Below are positions 9,741-20,237 of a stretch of 64,000 bases of DNA, in pieces (within the stretch, counting starts at the first letter, position 1; every line of letters begins with the position of its first letter). This stretch comes from Ruicaihuangia caeni. GTDB lineage: Bacteria; Actinomycetota; Actinomycetes; Actinomycetales; Microbacteriaceae. Position numbers and translations under genes: made by a program. The notes beneath the pieces were generated by a model. That model was not told where the DNA came from, did no database searches, and saw only the letters and a program-made list of their open reading frames with translations. The stretch lies in the NCBI RefSeq assembly GCF_029952955.1, contig NZ_JASATX010000001.1, forward strand, positions 868,001 through 932,000, given 5' to 3'.

Positions 9741-11333
9741 TCAGCCGAGCAGCCGGCGCAGCGCTGCTGCGCCCGCGGCGACGTCGGTCAGCGTGAGCGT
9801 GAGCACCGGCCTGCCGTGCTCGGCCAGGACCGTGGCATCACCGGCAGCCTGAGCTGCGATGAGCTCGCCGAAGGTGAACGGCCGACCAGGGATCTCGACG
9901 TCATCCGCCGATGGCGCCAGCAGTTGCAGGAACACGCCCACTGCCGGACCGCCCTTGTGGAACTGCCCGGTCGAGTGCAGGAAGCGGGGTCCCCAGCCGA
10001 AGGTCACCGGGCGGCCCGTGCGACGCGCGACGGCGTCGCGGAGCGACTCGAGCTCCGGGTACGCGGTGCGGTCGGTGTAGGCGTGAATAGCCACATACCC
10101 GTCGCTGCCGAGCGAGCCGAGCAGCGCCTGAAGCGCGCCGTCGAGGGTTTGCTGCCCTTGACCGATGTCGCCGCGGACCTCGATGCCGTCATCCGTGAAC
10201 AGCGGCGGAGTAGGAGCCGGACGATCGTCGAGCATGCCGCGGGCCGCCGCCTTCGCCGACTCAACATCGGGCTGGTCGAACGGGTTGATTCCCAGCAGGC
10301 GACCGGCCACCGCCGTCGCGTACTCCCATACGAGCAGCTGAGCGCCGAGCGAGCCCGAGATCTCGACTTCGCCCTCGTTCACCTCGCGGGTGGCTGCGGC
10401 ATCCGCCACCAGGCGCACGACCTGCACATCAGCAGGCGGGTGCGTCACCTCAGGCGCGTCCGGTCCGGCCACGACGGGCAGGATGCCGGTTCCGTGCTTG
10501 CCGGTCGACTCGGCGATGAGCTGCTCGGCCCAGTCGGCGAAACCGCGGATATGGGTGCCGTCGGCGACGATCACCAGCTTGTCCTTGAGCGGCTTCGTCC
10601 CAGCCATCACGGCGCCGAGGATGAGCCCCGGGTTGGTGGGGGAGTCCTGGGCGAGCTGCAGCGTCACGGCCTCGGCCTCGTCGAGCAGTTCGCGGATGTC
10701 GGCCCCCGCAAGCCCCGACGGCACCAGCCCGAAGGCGGTCAGCGCCGAGTAGCGGCCGCCGACGTTCGGGTCGGCGTTGAAGACGCGGTATCCGTCTTCG
10801 CGGGCGGAACGATCGAGCGGCGAGCCTGGGTCGGTCACGACGACGATGCGCTCTGCCGGGTCGATCCCGATCTCGCGGAAGGCCGCTTCATACACGCGCT
10901 TCTGGCTGTCGGTCTCGACCGTGCTGCCCGACTTCGACGAGATGACCACCGCAGTCGTCGCAAGGCGGTCACTGAGGGCCGCTCGCACCTGACCGGGATC
11001 GGTCGAGTCGAGCACCGTCAGGTCGACGCCCTGTGTGCGTGTGATGACCTCGGGCGCGAGCGACGAACCGCCCATTCCACCGAGCACGATGTGGTTCACG
11101 CCCGCTTCGCGGAGCTGATCGCGAAGCTCGATGATCTCTTCCACGAGGGGCTCCGAGACGGCGACGGCCTCGGTCCAGCCGAGCCTGATCGACGCCTCCG
11201 CCTCGGCATCCGGGCCCCAGAGCGTCTCGTCCTGGGCCGTGATCCGGCTGGCGACGAGATCGTCCACCAGTTGCGGCACGGTGCGGTCGATGGCCTCCTT
11301 GGCGGCGCCCCGCGCCGCGATCTCGACGGTCAT
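9741..11333 (-). CDS. pgi: glucose-6-phosphate isomerase
   Basis: A 530-residue SIS-fold enzyme interconverting glucose 6-phosphate and fructose 6-phosphate. Visible motifs are [12 protein letters not shown], the sugar-phosphate-binding [13 protein letters not shown], and [11 protein letters not shown] near the C-terminus. The sequence is the divergent actinobacterial Pgi type rather than the E. coli type, consistent with its place between tal and zwf. Its ATG overlaps the tal stop (4 nt), so the two are translationally coupled. Confidence 0.93.
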   Translation of the reverse strand: MTVEIAARGAAKEAIDRTVPQLVDDLVASRITAQDETLWGPDAEAEASIRLGWTEAVAVSEPLVEEIIELRDQLREAGVNHIVLGGMGGSSLAPEVITRTQGVDLTVLDSTDPGQVRAALSDRLATTAVVISSKSGSTVETDSQKRVYEAAFREIGIDPAERIVVVTDPGSPLDRSAREDGYRVFNADPNVGGRYSALTAFGLVPSGLAGADIRELLDEAEAVTLQLAQDSPTNPGLILGAVMAGTKPLKDKLVIVADGTHIRGFADWAEQLIAESTGKHGTGILPVVAGPDAPEVTHPPADVQVVRLVADAAATREVNEGEVEISGSLGAQLLVWEYATAVAGRLLGINPFDQPDVESAKAAARGMLDDRPAPTPPLFTDDGIEVRGDIGQGQQTLDGALQALLGSLGSDGYVAIHAYTDRTAYPELESLRDAVARRTGRPVTFGWGPRFLHSTGQFHKGGPAVGVFLQLLAPSADDVEIPGRPFTFGELIAAQAAGDATVLAEHGRPVLTLTLTDVAAGAAALRRLLG

Positions 11334-12442
11334 CGTGCTGCCTCGAGCGCCGCCTCGAGATCCGCCAGGAGCTCATCCCAGGAGGCGCCGAACTTCTCGA
11401 CCCCCTCGCGCTCGAGCAACTGCGTCACGTCGGCGTAGGAGATGCCGAGCGCCGCAATGGCGTCGAGCACGCGCTCGGCGTCGTCGTACTCGCCCGTGAT
11501 GCGGTCGCCGAGCACCTCGGCGTGATCGAAGGTGGCCTCGAGGGTCTTCTCGGGCATGGTGTTCACGGTGTCGGGCACCGCGAGCTCGACGACGTACAGC
11601 GTGTCGGGGAGAGCAGGGTCCTTGACGCCTGTCGACGCCCACAGCGGGCGCTGGCGGTGAGCTCCGGCGTCAAGCAGCATTCGAGCCCGCTCGGTCTCGA
11701 ACGACTGCTCGAAGACCTGATAGGCGAGCCGAGCGTTCGCGACGCCGGCCTTGCCCTTGAGCGCCAGCGCCTCGTCGGTGCCGATCGTCTCGAGCCGCTT
11801 GTCGATCTCGGTGTCGACGCGCGACACGAAGAACGAGGCGACCGAGCGGATGGTCGAGAGGTCGATGCCGGCCTGTCGCGCCTGCTCCAGACCGAGCAGG
11901 TAGGCGTTGATGACCTGGCGGTAGCGGTCGAGGCTGAAGATGAGCGTGACGTTGACGCTGATCCCCGCCGCGGTGGCTGCGGTGATCGCTTCGAGCCCGG
12001 CATCCGTCGCCGGGATCTTGATCATGACGTTGGGCCGGTCGACCTTCTCCCACAGCGTCTTGGCCTCGGCGATGGTGCCGGCAGCATCGTGGGCGAGCCC
12101 CGGCTCGACCTCGATCGACACCCGGCCGTCACGGCCGTCGGTCGCGTCGTAGACGGGACGCATGATGTCGCAGGCGCTGGCGACGTCGTGAGTGGTGATC
12201 TCGAACACCGCCGTCTGGACATCCGCGCCCTGCTTCGCCAGCTCGGCGACCTGCTGGTCGTAGGCGTGCCCCTTGGAGAGGGCGTTGGCGAAGATCGTGG
12301 GGTTGGTCGTCACGCCGACGACATTGCGCTCGTCCATCAGGCGCTTGAGGTCTCCGGAGAGGATGCGCTCGCGCGAGAGATCATCGAGCCAGATGCTGAC
12401 TCCGAGTTCGGAGAGGGCTTGGGTGGGGGTGGTTGCGGACAT
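11330..12442 (-). CDS. tal: transaldolase
   Basis: A 370-residue class I transaldolase of the actinobacterial (TAL type 2) length. The Schiff-base Lys is in [21 protein letters not shown] near the N-terminus and [14 protein letters not shown] centrally complete the signature. It transfers a dihydroxyacetone unit between sugar phosphates in the non-oxidative pentose phosphate branch. The ATG at 12442 ([14 protein letters not shown]) has AGGAA about 7 nt upstream; the longer frame reads into tkt. It is 26 nt downstream of tkt. Confidence 0.96.
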   Translation of the reverse strand: MSATTPTQALSELGVSIWLDDLSRERILSGDLKRLMDERNVVGVTTNPTIFANALSKGHAYDQQVAELAKQGADVQTAVFEITTHDVASACDIMRPVYDATDGRDGRVSIEVEPGLAHDAAGTIAEAKTLWEKVDRPNVMIKIPATDAGLEAITAATAAGISVNVTLIFSLDRYRQVINAYLLGLEQARQAGIDLSTIRSVASFFVSRVDTEIDKRLETIGTDEALALKGKAGVANARLAYQVFEQSFETERARMLLDAGAHRQRPLWASTGVKDPALPDTLYVVELAVPDTVNTMPEKTLEATFDHAEVLGDRITGEYDDAERVLDAIAALGISYADVTQLLEREGVEKFGASWDELLADLEAALEAAR

Positions 12443-12468
12443 CTCGGTTCCTTCCTGACCGGCGGGGC

Positions 12469-14562
12469 TCAGAGCGCCGCCAGCGACTCCTTGGCTGCGG
12501 ACACCACGGCATCCGTCGTGATTCCGAACTCGCGGAACAGCGTCTTGTAATCGGCCGAGGCACCGAAGTGCTCGATCGAGACGCTGCGGCCCGCATCTCC
12601 CACGATGCCCCTCCAGCTGAGTCCGAGCCCGGCTTCGACCGAGACCCGAGCGCGAACGGATGCTGGCAGCACCGACTCGCGATATTCGCTGCTCTGCTCC
12701 TCGAACCACTCGAGGCAAGGAGCAGAGACCACACGGGCGTTGATGCCGTCGCTGGCAAGGCGCTCGCGCGCCTCCAGCGCCAGCTGCACCTCCGAACCGG
12801 TGGCGATGAGGATGACGTCAGCCGCACCGCCTGGGGCCTCGGCGAGCACGTATGCACCCTTGGCGACGTTGCTCGCGGAGGCGAGCGTGTCGCCGTGAGC
12901 ATCGCCGTCACCCCGTTCGAACACGGGCACGTTCTGGCGCGTCAAAGCGATGCCTGCCGGGGCGTGACGACGCGTGAGCATCGTCTTCCAGGCCCAGGCG
13001 ACCTCGTTGGCATCAGCGGGCCGCACCACGTCGAGCCCGGGGATGGCCCGCAAGGAGGAGAGCTGCTCGATCGGCTGGTGGGTCGGCCCGTCTTCGCCCA
13101 GCGCGACGGAGTCATGCGTCCAGACGAAGATCGACGGCACCTTCATGAGCGCTGCCAGGCGCACCGCGGGCCGCATGTAGTCGCTGAAGATCAGGAATGT
13201 GCCGCCGAAGGGGCGGGTGGGGCCGTGCAGGACGATGCCATTGAGGATCGAGGCCATGGCGTGCTCGCGGATGCCGAAGTGAAGCACCCGGCCATAGGGG
13301 TCGCCCTTCCAGAGCTCGGTCGAGCGCTCGGTGGGGACGAACGACGCCGCACCCTCGATGGTCGTGTTGTTCGACTCCGCCAGGTCGGCGGAACCGCCCC
13401 AGAGCTCGGGAAGCGCGGCGCCGAGCGCGCCGAGCACCTTGCCGGATGCTGCGCGAGTCGACACGTCCTTGCCCGCTTCGAATACTGGGAGTGCGTCGTC
13501 GATGTCGGCGGGCAGCTCACCGGCGAGCAGACGATCGAGCAGCTGCTTCCGGTCAGGGTTGGCGGCGGCCCAGCTGTCGAAGTCCTTCTGCCACTCCGCG
13601 CGTACCGCGCGGCCCCGGTCGACCGCCTTGCGAGTGTGCGCGATCACGTCGTCGGCGACAGCGAAGTGCTTCTCGGGGTCGAACCCCAGTACTCGCTTGA
13701 CCGCGGCGAGTTCGTCGGCGCCGAGGGCGGAGCCGTGGATCTTGCCGGTGTTCTGCTTGTGCGGCGACGGCCAGCCGATGATGGTCTTCAGGACGATGAG
13801 CGAGGGCTTGCTCGTCTCCGCCTTGGCCTCTTCGATGGCCCGGTGAAGTTCGGCTACGTCCTCGACGTACTCGCCGGTCTTCTTCCAGTCGACCGTGAGC
13901 ACCTGCCAGCCATAGGCCTCGTACCGCTTCGCGACGTCCTCGGTGAACGCGATGTCGGTGTCGTCTTCGATCGAGATCTGGTTGCTGTCGTAGATCACGA
14001 CCAGGTTGCCGAGCTGCTGATGTCCCGCGAGCGAGCTGGCCTCGCTGGTCACGCCCTCCTGCAGGTCGCCGTCGCTGGCGATCACGTAGATGTGGTGGTC
14101 GAAGGGACTGGTGCCGGCAGGGGCCTCAGGGTCGAAGAGACCGCGTTCGAAGCGCTGCGCGTAAGCGAAGCCGACAGCCGACGCGAGGCCCTGGCCCAGA
14201 GGTCCGGTGGTGATCTCGACGCCGTCGGTGTGCCCGTACTCAGGGTGTCCGGGGGTCTTCGAGCCCCAGGTGCGCAGCGCCTCGAGGTCATCGAGTTCCA
14301 GGCCGTATCCGCCGAGGTAGAGCTGCACGTACTGCGTCAGCGATGTGTGCCCGGCGGAGAGGATGAACCGGTCGCGGCCGAGCCAGTGCTGGTCGGAGGG
14401 GTCGTGGCGCATCACCTTCTGGAACAGCAGATACGCAGCGGGTGCCAGGCTCATCGCGGTGCCCGGGTGTCCGTTGCCCACCTTCTCAACGGCGTCGGCT
14501 GCGAGGATGCGCGCCGTATCGACCGCCTGATCGTCGATGGACTCCCACTCGAGTGCTGCCAC
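12469..14562 (-). CDS. tkt: transketolase
   Basis: A 697-residue thiamine-diphosphate enzyme transferring two-carbon units among pentose, hexose and triose phosphates. Landmarks are [11 protein letters not shown], the ThDP-binding [19 protein letters not shown], the middle-domain [14 protein letters not shown], and [13 protein letters not shown] in the C-terminal domain. The GTG at 14562 gives the typical start [20 protein letters not shown], with AGAAGGG upstream; no family similarity is seen before it. It is the first gene of the six-gene minus-strand operon and has a TATACT element about 160 nt upstream. Confidence 0.95.
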   Translation of the reverse strand: MAALEWESIDDQAVDTARILAADAVEKVGNGHPGTAMSLAPAAYLLFQKVMRHDPSDQHWLGRDRFILSAGHTSLTQYVQLYLGGYGLELDDLEALRTWGSKTPGHPEYGHTDGVEITTGPLGQGLASAVGFAYAQRFERGLFDPEAPAGTSPFDHHIYVIASDGDLQEGVTSEASSLAGHQQLGNLVVIYDSNQISIEDDTDIAFTEDVAKRYEAYGWQVLTVDWKKTGEYVEDVAELHRAIEEAKAETSKPSLIVLKTIIGWPSPHKQNTGKIHGSALGADELAAVKRVLGFDPEKHFAVADDVIAHTRKAVDRGRAVRAEWQKDFDSWAAANPDRKQLLDRLLAGELPADIDDALPVFEAGKDVSTRAASGKVLGALGAALPELWGGSADLAESNNTTIEGAASFVPTERSTELWKGDPYGRVLHFGIREHAMASILNGIVLHGPTRPFGGTFLIFSDYMRPAVRLAALMKVPSIFVWTHDSVALGEDGPTHQPIEQLSSLRAIPGLDVVRPADANEVAWAWKTMLTRRHAPAGIALTRQNVPVFERGDGDAHGDTLASASNVAKGAYVLAEAPGGAADVILIATGSEVQLALEARERLASDGINARVVSAPCLEWFEEQSSEYRESVLPASVRARVSVEAGLGLSWRGIVGDAGRSVSIEHFGASADYKTLFREFGITTDAVVSAAKESLAAL

Positions 14563-14722
14563 TGGATAACAACCCTTCTCTGCGGCGCCGGAGCGGTGTC
14601 GATCCTCGCGTGCGGCCACCTACGGGTATCAGCACGGATTCCACTCAGCACGGCGCTGGTGTCGTCGAGGACGGTGTACTCCGCCTCGAGGGATGCCGCA
14701 CCCCATCGGGCGAGCAACCTCA

Positions 14723-14728
14723 AGTATA
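14723..14728 (-). promoter_or_regulatory. candidate -10 element for the tkt operon
   Basis: TATACT on the minus strand would start transcription near 14716 and give tkt a leader of about 150 nt. It lies back to back with the ctaB -10 at 14753-14758. Confidence 0.5.
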
Positions 14729-14752
14729 GGGAAGGCCCACATACGCATCGAC

Positions 14753-14758
14753 TAGACT
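14753..14758 (+). promoter_or_regulatory. candidate -10 element for ctaB
   Basis: TAGACT lies 33 nt before the ctaB ATG, which has a good GAGGAG ribosome site. Together with the tkt element it marks a divergent promoter region. Confidence 0.5.
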
Positions 14759-14791
14759 CGGGCCACCCGGATCAGCAGTTTTCGAGGAGCA

Positions 14792-15712
14792 ATGAGCGCA
14801 GCCGTTTCCAGCACGACCGAGCGTCCGAGCATCGGCTTCCGCCGCACCCTCAAGGCATACGTCTCGCTCACCAAGCCCAGGGTGACCGAGTTGTTGCTCG
14901 TGACGACTGCGCCCGTGATGATCCTCGCCGAGCGCGGCATCCCGAACCTCTGGCTCGTGGTCGCGACGCTCATCGGCGGCACGCTCAGTGCGAGCGCGGC
15001 GAGCTCGTTCAACTGCTACATCGACCGCGACATCGACCGCCTGATGCATCGCACCGAGAACCGGCCGCTCGTCACTGGCGAGATCACCCCTCGAGCTGCG
15101 CTGATCTTCTCGTGGGTGCTCGCGGTGCTCTCCACCGTGTGGCTGCTGGTGTTCACGAACCCGCTGACCGCCGCACTGTCGGTCGCGGCCATCTTCTTCT
15201 ACGTGGTCGTGTACACCCTGGTGCTCAAGCGCCGCACCGAGCAGAACATCGTCTGGGGCGGCATCGCCGGCTGCTTCCCGGTGCTCATCGGCTGGGCCGC
15301 GGTCACCGAACGCGTCGACTGGGCGCCGCTCATCCTGTTCCTCGTCGTCTTCCTCTGGACGCCACCGCACTACTGGCCGCTGTCGATGAAGTACCGCGCC
15401 GACTATGAGAGCGCGAGCGTGCCGATGCTGGCGGTCACTCGCGGTCGCGCGGCCGTGGGGCTGCAGACGATCCTGTACGCGTGGGCCACCGTGGCCGCCT
15501 CGCTGCTGCTCGTTCCGGTCGCGCCCATGGGCATCGTCTACACCGTCGTCGCCGCAGGCTCAGGCTTCTGGTTCATCGCCGAGACCCACCGTCTGTACAA
15601 CAGGGCGATCCGTGGCGAAGAGCCGAAGCCCATGCTCGTGTTCAAGGCCAGCATCACCTACCTGACGCTGCTCTTCGTCGCCGTCGGCGTCGACCCGCTG
15701 CTGCCCTTCTGA
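14792..15712 (+). CDS. ctaB: protoheme IX farnesyltransferase (heme O synthase)
   Basis: A 306-residue UbiA-superfamily membrane enzyme that adds a farnesyl group to heme B to make heme O for aa3-type cytochrome oxidase. The prenyl-diphosphate/Mg-binding motif [20 protein letters not shown] lies near residue 70, and the second conserved loop, [21 protein letters not shown], near residue 148. About nine hydrophobic helices are apparent. It is divergent from tkt and 388 nt from the convergent ctaA, which performs the next step. Confidence 0.95.
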   Translation: MSAAVSSTTERPSIGFRRTLKAYVSLTKPRVTELLLVTTAPVMILAERGIPNLWLVVATLIGGTLSASAASSFNCYIDRDIDRLMHRTENRPLVTGEITPRAALIFSWVLAVLSTVWLLVFTNPLTAALSVAAIFFYVVVYTLVLKRRTEQNIVWGGIAGCFPVLIGWAAVTERVDWAPLILFLVVFLWTPPHYWPLSMKYRADYESASVPMLAVTRGRAAVGLQTILYAWATVAASLLLVPVAPMGIVYTVVAAGSGFWFIAETHRLYNRAIRGEEPKPMLVFKASITYLTLLFVAVGVDPLLPF

Positions 15713-16041
15713 CGGGAGCCGCTCACTAGCGCACCCGGCTTCCCCGCACGCGTGTGAGCGGCACAACGCCGCCGCAGTGAACGGGCGGCGCTGGTCGCAA
15801 GCAGTGGTTGGCGCTGCCCTGGCTCGTGACGCGGGCTTCCGCGAATCGTGCGCGGATGCTGCCCGAAGTGCCGAGCAGGCGCTGCCTGAAGCCGTCGATG
15901 GCGCGACCGAAGGAGGGTCACAGCGCTCCCGCGAGTGGTGAGCGGCCACCCACGGTTCGTGAGCGGCGCCGGCGACCGCTGGCGAGCGGGCGCGGCCCCC
16001 AAGTGCTCAGGCGGCGCCTACCGTCAAGCGGGGACCTGTGT
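15713..16041. other. gene-free spacer with dispersed GTGAGCGGC 9-mers
   Basis: No supported gene lies between ctaB and the repeats at the ctaA 3' end. Frames here lack start signals and family similarity. The 9-mer GTGAGCGGC occurs at 15754-15762, 15938-15946 and 15959-15967, and its complement GCCGCTCAC at 15718-15726. The first pair forms an inverted repeat with a 27-nt gap just after the ctaB stop and could act as a weak terminator. The rest is unexplained. Confidence 0.4.
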
Positions 16042-16127
16042 GTTACGCCACGGCCGTCTGCTCGAGCGGGGTTACGCCACGGCCGTCTGCTCGAGCGGGG
16101 TTACGCCACGGCCGTCTGCTCGAGCGG
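16042..16127. repeat. three tandem 29-bp repeats spanning the ctaA 3' end
   Basis: Copies at 16042-16070 and 16071-16099 are identical; the third, 16100-16127, matches 28 bases and is the last 8 codons and stop of ctaA. The unit begins GTTACGCCACGGCC and ends CTCGAGCGGG. The extra copies lie after the stop, so copy-number change would not alter the protein. Confidence 0.85.
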
Positions 16128-17048
16128 CTCTCGGCGCTTCATGCGCAGCAGCACCACGGTCATCGCAGCGGCCGTGAGCGCCGCGAGCACCATGTGCGCA
16201 CCCACGGAGAGCGCAGGCAAGCCGTTTCTCGCCTGGTACAGGCCGACTCCGATCTGCACGAGCTCGATCGCCAGCAGGGCGACCACCCAACGACGACCGC
16301 CGAAGCGCGTGCGGTAAGAGGCGATCACCAGCGCGACAGTGAGCGCGAACAGCGCGTAGCTCGGCCACGCGTGCACATGCTCGAGCAGTTCTGCATTGAA
16401 TCCGTTGCGCCCGGCATCCGCGTCTCCGGAGTGCGGGCCGGCGCCGGTGGTGATCACACCGAAGACGATGGTGAGCGCGAGTGCCGCGCTCGTCGCGTGC
16501 GCGAGCGCGGCGAAGCCCCGCTGCACCGTGCGCACCCTCGGACCGGCCGGTTCATAGGCGAAGACGAGGAACGCTGCTGTCACGCACACGAGGAGCAGAG
16601 ACGCGACGTAGTGGAAGCCCACGATGAACGGGTTGAGCCCCGTCCACACTGTGATGCCGCCGATGACCGCCTGCGCAACCACACCACCGAGGACGATGCA
16701 GGCGAGCACGAAGAGGTCGCGCCGCTGGCGCCGGAAGCGCCAGATGAGCACGAGCACCAGGACCGCCAGGATGCCGACGAGGCCCGTCATGGTTCGGTTG
16801 CCGAACTCGATCACCCCGTGGATGCCCATCTCGGGGGTCGGCACGAGGGATTCGGGCGTGCACGTGGGCCAGGTCGGGCAGCCGAGACCCGAACCGGTGA
16901 GACGCACTGCGCCGCCGGTGCCGATGATGAGCACCTCGCTCAGGAACGAGAGCCAGGCGAACAGCCGCACGCGCCGGTCGACCGTCGCGGGCAGCCGGGC
17001 GGCGAGGCCTCGGCGGGGGAGTGAGGGCCGCACGGCGGGCGTGGTCAC
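16101..17048 (-). CDS. ctaA: heme A synthase (COX15/CtaA family)
   Basis: A 315-residue polytopic membrane protein that oxidises heme O to heme A for cytochrome aa3. Conserved features are [20 protein letters not shown] (the N-terminal half, with its Cys pair), [12 protein letters not shown] (heme-ligand region), FHYVASLLL, and a C-terminal half with [11 protein letters not shown] and GAHMVLAAL; about eight helices are present. The GTG at 17048 starts [11 protein letters not shown] with AAGGAC upstream; a longer in-frame start at 17120 is possible. The 3' end is duplicated in 29-bp tandem repeats. It is divergent from sufB. Confidence 0.9.
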   Translation of the reverse strand: MTTPAVRPSLPRRGLAARLPATVDRRVRLFAWLSFLSEVLIIGTGGAVRLTGSGLGCPTWPTCTPESLVPTPEMGIHGVIEFGNRTMTGLVGILAVLVLVLIWRFRRQRRDLFVLACIVLGGVVAQAVIGGITVWTGLNPFIVGFHYVASLLLVCVTAAFLVFAYEPAGPRVRTVQRGFAALAHATSAALALTIVFGVITTGAGPHSGDADAGRNGFNAELLEHVHAWPSYALFALTVALVIASYRTRFGGRRWVVALLAIELVQIGVGLYQARNGLPALSVGAHMVLAALTAAAMTVVLLRMKRREPLEQTAVA

Positions 17049-17282
17049 GTGCCGGATGTCCTTCCGTTCCTTTTCAGCGCATTCTCTGTAGAATTGGCCG
17101 GGTTCCAAGAACACAGCCATCGCCGGGAGTCAGGGTTGACGCCGTGCCGATCAGGGCCGAGCGTCGTCGTCAAGTCTAAGCAACCGCGCACCGGCGCTGG
17201 CCACCGTCTGCTCCCGCTGCTTCGCTGTGTCAGGAATGCCGGAGCAGCCCCATCGGTTGTAACCGGGGGAAGAGAGGGAGTT

Positions 17283-18701
17283 ATGTCTGACGTGCTCATC
17301 GAACGGCCAGAACTCGACGGTCTTGGACAGTACGAGTTCGGTTGGTCCGACCCGGATGTGGCGGGCGCTTCCGCTCGTCGCGGGCTGTCGAATGAGGTGG
17401 TCGAAGACATCTCGCGCCTGAAGGACGAACCGGACTGGATGCTGCAGCGCCGCCTGAACGCGCTCAAGATCTTCGACCGCAAGCCGATGCCCACCTGGGG
17501 CGCCGACCTCAGCGGGATCGATTTCGACAACATCAAGTACTTCGTGCGCTCCACCGAGAAGCAGGCCAGCTCTTGGGAGGAGCTTCCGGAGGAGATCAAG
17601 AACACCTACGAGCGCCTCGGCATCCCCGAGGCCGAGCGCCAGCGGCTCGTCGCCGGCGTCGCCGCGCAGTACGAGTCGGAGGTCGTGTACCACCAGATCC
17701 GCGAGGATCTGGAGGAGCAGGGCGTCCTCTTCCTCGACACCGACACCGCGCTCAAGGAGCACCCCGAGTTCTTCGAGGAGTACTTCGGCACGGTGATCCC
17801 GTCAGGCGACAACAAGTTCGCAGCGCTGAACACTGCCGTCTGGTCGGGCGGATCGTTCGTGTACGTCCCACCGGGGGTGCACGTCGAGATCCCGTTGCAG
17901 GCCTACTTCCGGATCAACACCGAGAACATGGGCCAGTTCGAGCGCACGCTGATCATCGCCGATGAGGGCAGCTACGTGCACTACATCGAGGGCTGCACCG
18001 CTCCCATCTACAAGAGCGACTCGCTGCACTCGGCGGTCGTCGAGATCATCGTCAAGAAGAACGCGCGGGTGCGGTACACGACCATCCAGAACTGGTCGAG
18101 CAACGTGTACAACCTCGTGACCAAGCGCGCGGTCGCCCACGAGGGCGCCACCATGGAATGGGTCGACGGCAACATCGGCTCCAAGGTCACCATGAAGTAC
18201 CCGTCGATCTTCCTGATGGGCGAGCACGCGAAGGGCGAGACGCTCTCGGTCGCCTTCGCCGGTCCCGGCCAGCACCAGGACGCCGGCGCGAAGATGATCC
18301 ACATGGCTCCGTACACGAGCTCGAACATCCTGTCGAAGTCGATCGCCCGCGGTGGCGGCCGCACGGGATACCGAGGCGAGGTGAGGATCGACGCGAAGGC
18401 GCACCACTCCGCGAACACGGTGAACTGCGATGCGCTGCTCGTCGACACGATCTCGCGCTCCGACACGTACCCGGCGATCGACATCCGCGTCGACGACGTG
18501 CAGCTCGGGCACGAGGCCACTGTGTCGCGCGTGAGCGAGGAGCAGTTGTTCTACCTGCAGTCGCGTGGCATTGAAGAGGCAGAGGCGATGGCGATGATCG
18601 TGCGCGGCTTCATCGAGCCGATCGCGCGCGAACTGCCAATGGAGTACGCGCTCGAACTGAACAAGCTCATCGAGATGAGCATGGAAGGATCAGTCGGCTG
18701 A
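17283..18701 (+). CDS. sufB: Fe-S cluster assembly scaffold SufB
   Basis: A 472-residue SufB, the scaffold subunit of the SufBCD complex on which Fe-S clusters are built. Typical segments are [19 protein letters not shown] near residue 73, [45 protein letters not shown], and the conserved Cys in [21 protein letters not shown]. The ATG at 17283 follows GAGAGGGAG; the upstream frame to 17049 lacks similarity. It is the first gene of sufB-sufD-ferredoxin-sufC-sufT. No SufR-type repressor gene is adjacent, and no sufS or sufU is present in this cluster. Confidence 0.96.
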   Translation: MSDVLIERPELDGLGQYEFGWSDPDVAGASARRGLSNEVVEDISRLKDEPDWMLQRRLNALKIFDRKPMPTWGADLSGIDFDNIKYFVRSTEKQASSWEELPEEIKNTYERLGIPEAERQRLVAGVAAQYESEVVYHQIREDLEEQGVLFLDTDTALKEHPEFFEEYFGTVIPSGDNKFAALNTAVWSGGSFVYVPPGVHVEIPLQAYFRINTENMGQFERTLIIADEGSYVHYIEGCTAPIYKSDSLHSAVVEIIVKKNARVRYTTIQNWSSNVYNLVTKRAVAHEGATMEWVDGNIGSKVTMKYPSIFLMGEHAKGETLSVAFAGPGQHQDAGAKMIHMAPYTSSNILSKSIARGGGRTGYRGEVRIDAKAHHSANTVNCDALLVDTISRSDTYPAIDIRVDDVQLGHEATVSRVSEEQLFYLQSRGIEEAEAMAMIVRGFIEPIARELPMEYALELNKLIEMSMEGSVG

Positions 18702-18702
18702 T

Positions 18703-19887
18703 ATGACCGCCCCTACGACCACCGCCCCCGGACAGCACGGTTTCAAGGAGCACAGCGACGGCGGATGGGGACTGGTCCCTGTTCAGACGCGCTCGGAGCG
18801 CTTCACCTCGACGCAGCACGACCAGCATCCGCCGGTCACCGGCCGCGAGCAGGAGTGGAAGCTCACCCCGGTCGACAGGATTCGCGAGCTCATCGACGGC
18901 GAGCTCGACGGCGCCGACTACCCGATCGAGCACGCCTCGGTCGACGGCGTGACCGTCGAGTGGATCGGCCGCGATGACGCTCGTATCGGCCGCGCCGGCA
19001 TCCCCGAAGAGCGCGCTTCCGCCAACGCCTGGACGAATTTCGCCAAGGCGCTCGCGATCACGGTGTCGGGTGAGGAGCCCTCGCGCTTCAAGCTCGACCG
19101 CTCGCAGCTCGGCGATACCCCTCGTGCCGCGCACACCGTGATCACGGCCAAGCCGAACTCCCAGGCGCTCGTGCTGCTGCAGAACACCGGCGACGCGCGG
19201 CTCAGCGAGAACGTCGAGATCGTCGTCGAAGACGGCGCGAACCTCACAGTCGTGACGCTGCAGGAGTGGGACGACAGCGCCCACCACCTGGCGAGCCACT
19301 TCGCCCGCATTGGCCGCGACGCGACTCTGCGCCACATCCAGGTCTCGCTCGGCGGCGGCGTGGTTCGCGTGAACCCGTCGGCCCACCTCGCAGAGCAGGG
19401 CGCGAACGGCGAACTGCTCGGTCTGTACTTCGCGGATGCCGGGCAGCACCTCGAGCAGCGCGTGTTCGTGCACCACGATGCGCCCAACACCCGCAGCCGC
19501 GTCAACTACAAGGGCGCGCTGAACGGCGAGGGCGCGCGCACGGTCTGGGTGGGCGATGTCCTCATCGCTCGAAGCGCTCCCGGCACCGACAGCTACGAGC
19601 AGAACCGGAACCTCGTGCTCAGCGACGGCACCCGCGCCGACTCGATCCCGAACCTCGAGATCGAGACCGGTCAGATCGAAGGCGCCGGCCACGCCAGCAC
19701 CACCGGCCGTTTCGACGACGAGCAGCTCTTCTACCTGCAGTCGCGCGGCGTGCCGGAGGACGAGGCCCGACGCCTCGTCGTGCTCGGCTTCCTGCTCGAG
19801 ATCGTGCAGCAGATCGGTGATGCCGAGCTCGAAGAGCGACTCGAAGCGCTGCTCGAGGCCGAGGTCGCCGCGAGCGGGAGAGCGTGA
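18703..19887 (+). CDS. sufD: Fe-S cluster assembly protein SufD
   Basis: A 394-residue SufD, the SufB paralogue in the SufBCD scaffold complex. It shares the beta-helix core (LYFADAGQHLEQRVFVHHDAPNTRSRVNYKG) and the C-terminal FYLQSRGVPEDEARRLVVLGFL that aligns with the SufB C-terminus. The ATG lies 1 nt after the sufB stop. Its own stop overlaps the start of the Rieske gene, so the operon is tightly coupled. Confidence 0.94.
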   Translation: MTAPTTTAPGQHGFKEHSDGGWGLVPVQTRSERFTSTQHDQHPPVTGREQEWKLTPVDRIRELIDGELDGADYPIEHASVDGVTVEWIGRDDARIGRAGIPEERASANAWTNFAKALAITVSGEEPSRFKLDRSQLGDTPRAAHTVITAKPNSQALVLLQNTGDARLSENVEIVVEDGANLTVVTLQEWDDSAHHLASHFARIGRDATLRHIQVSLGGGVVRVNPSAHLAEQGANGELLGLYFADAGQHLEQRVFVHHDAPNTRSRVNYKGALNGEGARTVWVGDVLIARSAPGTDSYEQNRNLVLSDGTRADSIPNLEIETGQIEGAGHASTTGRFDDEQLFYLQSRGVPEDEARRLVVLGFLLEIVQQIGDAELEERLEALLEAEVAASGRA

Positions 19888-20213
19888 TGGCGGCAACGCG
19901 CGCTTGCGGCATCGACGAGGTCGGGGTCAATCAAGCGAAACGCGTCGTGATCGACGGCGTGCCGATCGCCGTCGTGAAGGACTCGGCGGGTGACATCCAC
20001 GCAATCGGAGACACCTGCACCCACGGCGACATCTCGCTCTCCGAGGGCTTCGTCGAAGACGGAACGCTCGAATGCTGGGCCCACGGCTCCAAGTTCGAGC
20101 TCACCACCGGCCGTCCTCTGACGCTGCCCGCCTACGAACCCGTGCCCGTCTACGTCGTCACGATTCGCGACGGTGCCATCTACATCGACCCGAGCGACAC
20201 TGTCGCCGTCTGA
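19884..20213 (+). CDS. Rieske-type [2Fe-2S] ferredoxin in suf operon
   Basis: A 109-residue small Rieske protein resembling the ferredoxin subunits of non-heme iron oxygenases. The cluster ligands are CTHGDISLSEG (Cys-X-His) and CWAHGSKFELTTG (Cys-X2-His), about 20 residues apart. Either GTG at 19884 or the next codon, ATG 19887, can start it; GTG overlaps the sufD stop. Its position between sufD and sufC is usual in actinobacterial suf operons. A role in electron supply to cluster assembly is inferred, not shown. Confidence 0.9.
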   Translation: MMAATRACGIDEVGVNQAKRVVIDGVPIAVVKDSAGDIHAIGDTCTHGDISLSEGFVEDGTLECWAHGSKFELTTGRPLTLPAYEPVPVYVVTIRDGAIYIDPSDTVAV

Positions 20214-20237
20214 ACAACAGGATTGAGTACACACGAC

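Noticed and set aside
12433-15408. 991-codon plus-strand frame opposite tkt and ctaB
   Set aside because: It is the GC-rich antisense shadow of tkt; the protein has no family motif and biased composition.
16042-16127. 29-bp tandem repeat as a CRISPR
   Set aside because: The repeats are directly adjacent with no spacers.
15808-16317. Plus-strand frame through the ctaB-ctaA spacer
   Set aside because: It runs through the tandem repeats and the ctaA antisense strand, and has no ribosome site or similarity.
17136-17173. TTGACG-N26-CGTCAA inverted repeat as a SufR/RirA-type operator
   Set aside because: The halves are far apart, no regulator gene adjoins, and the spacing fits no operator I recognise; noted only.
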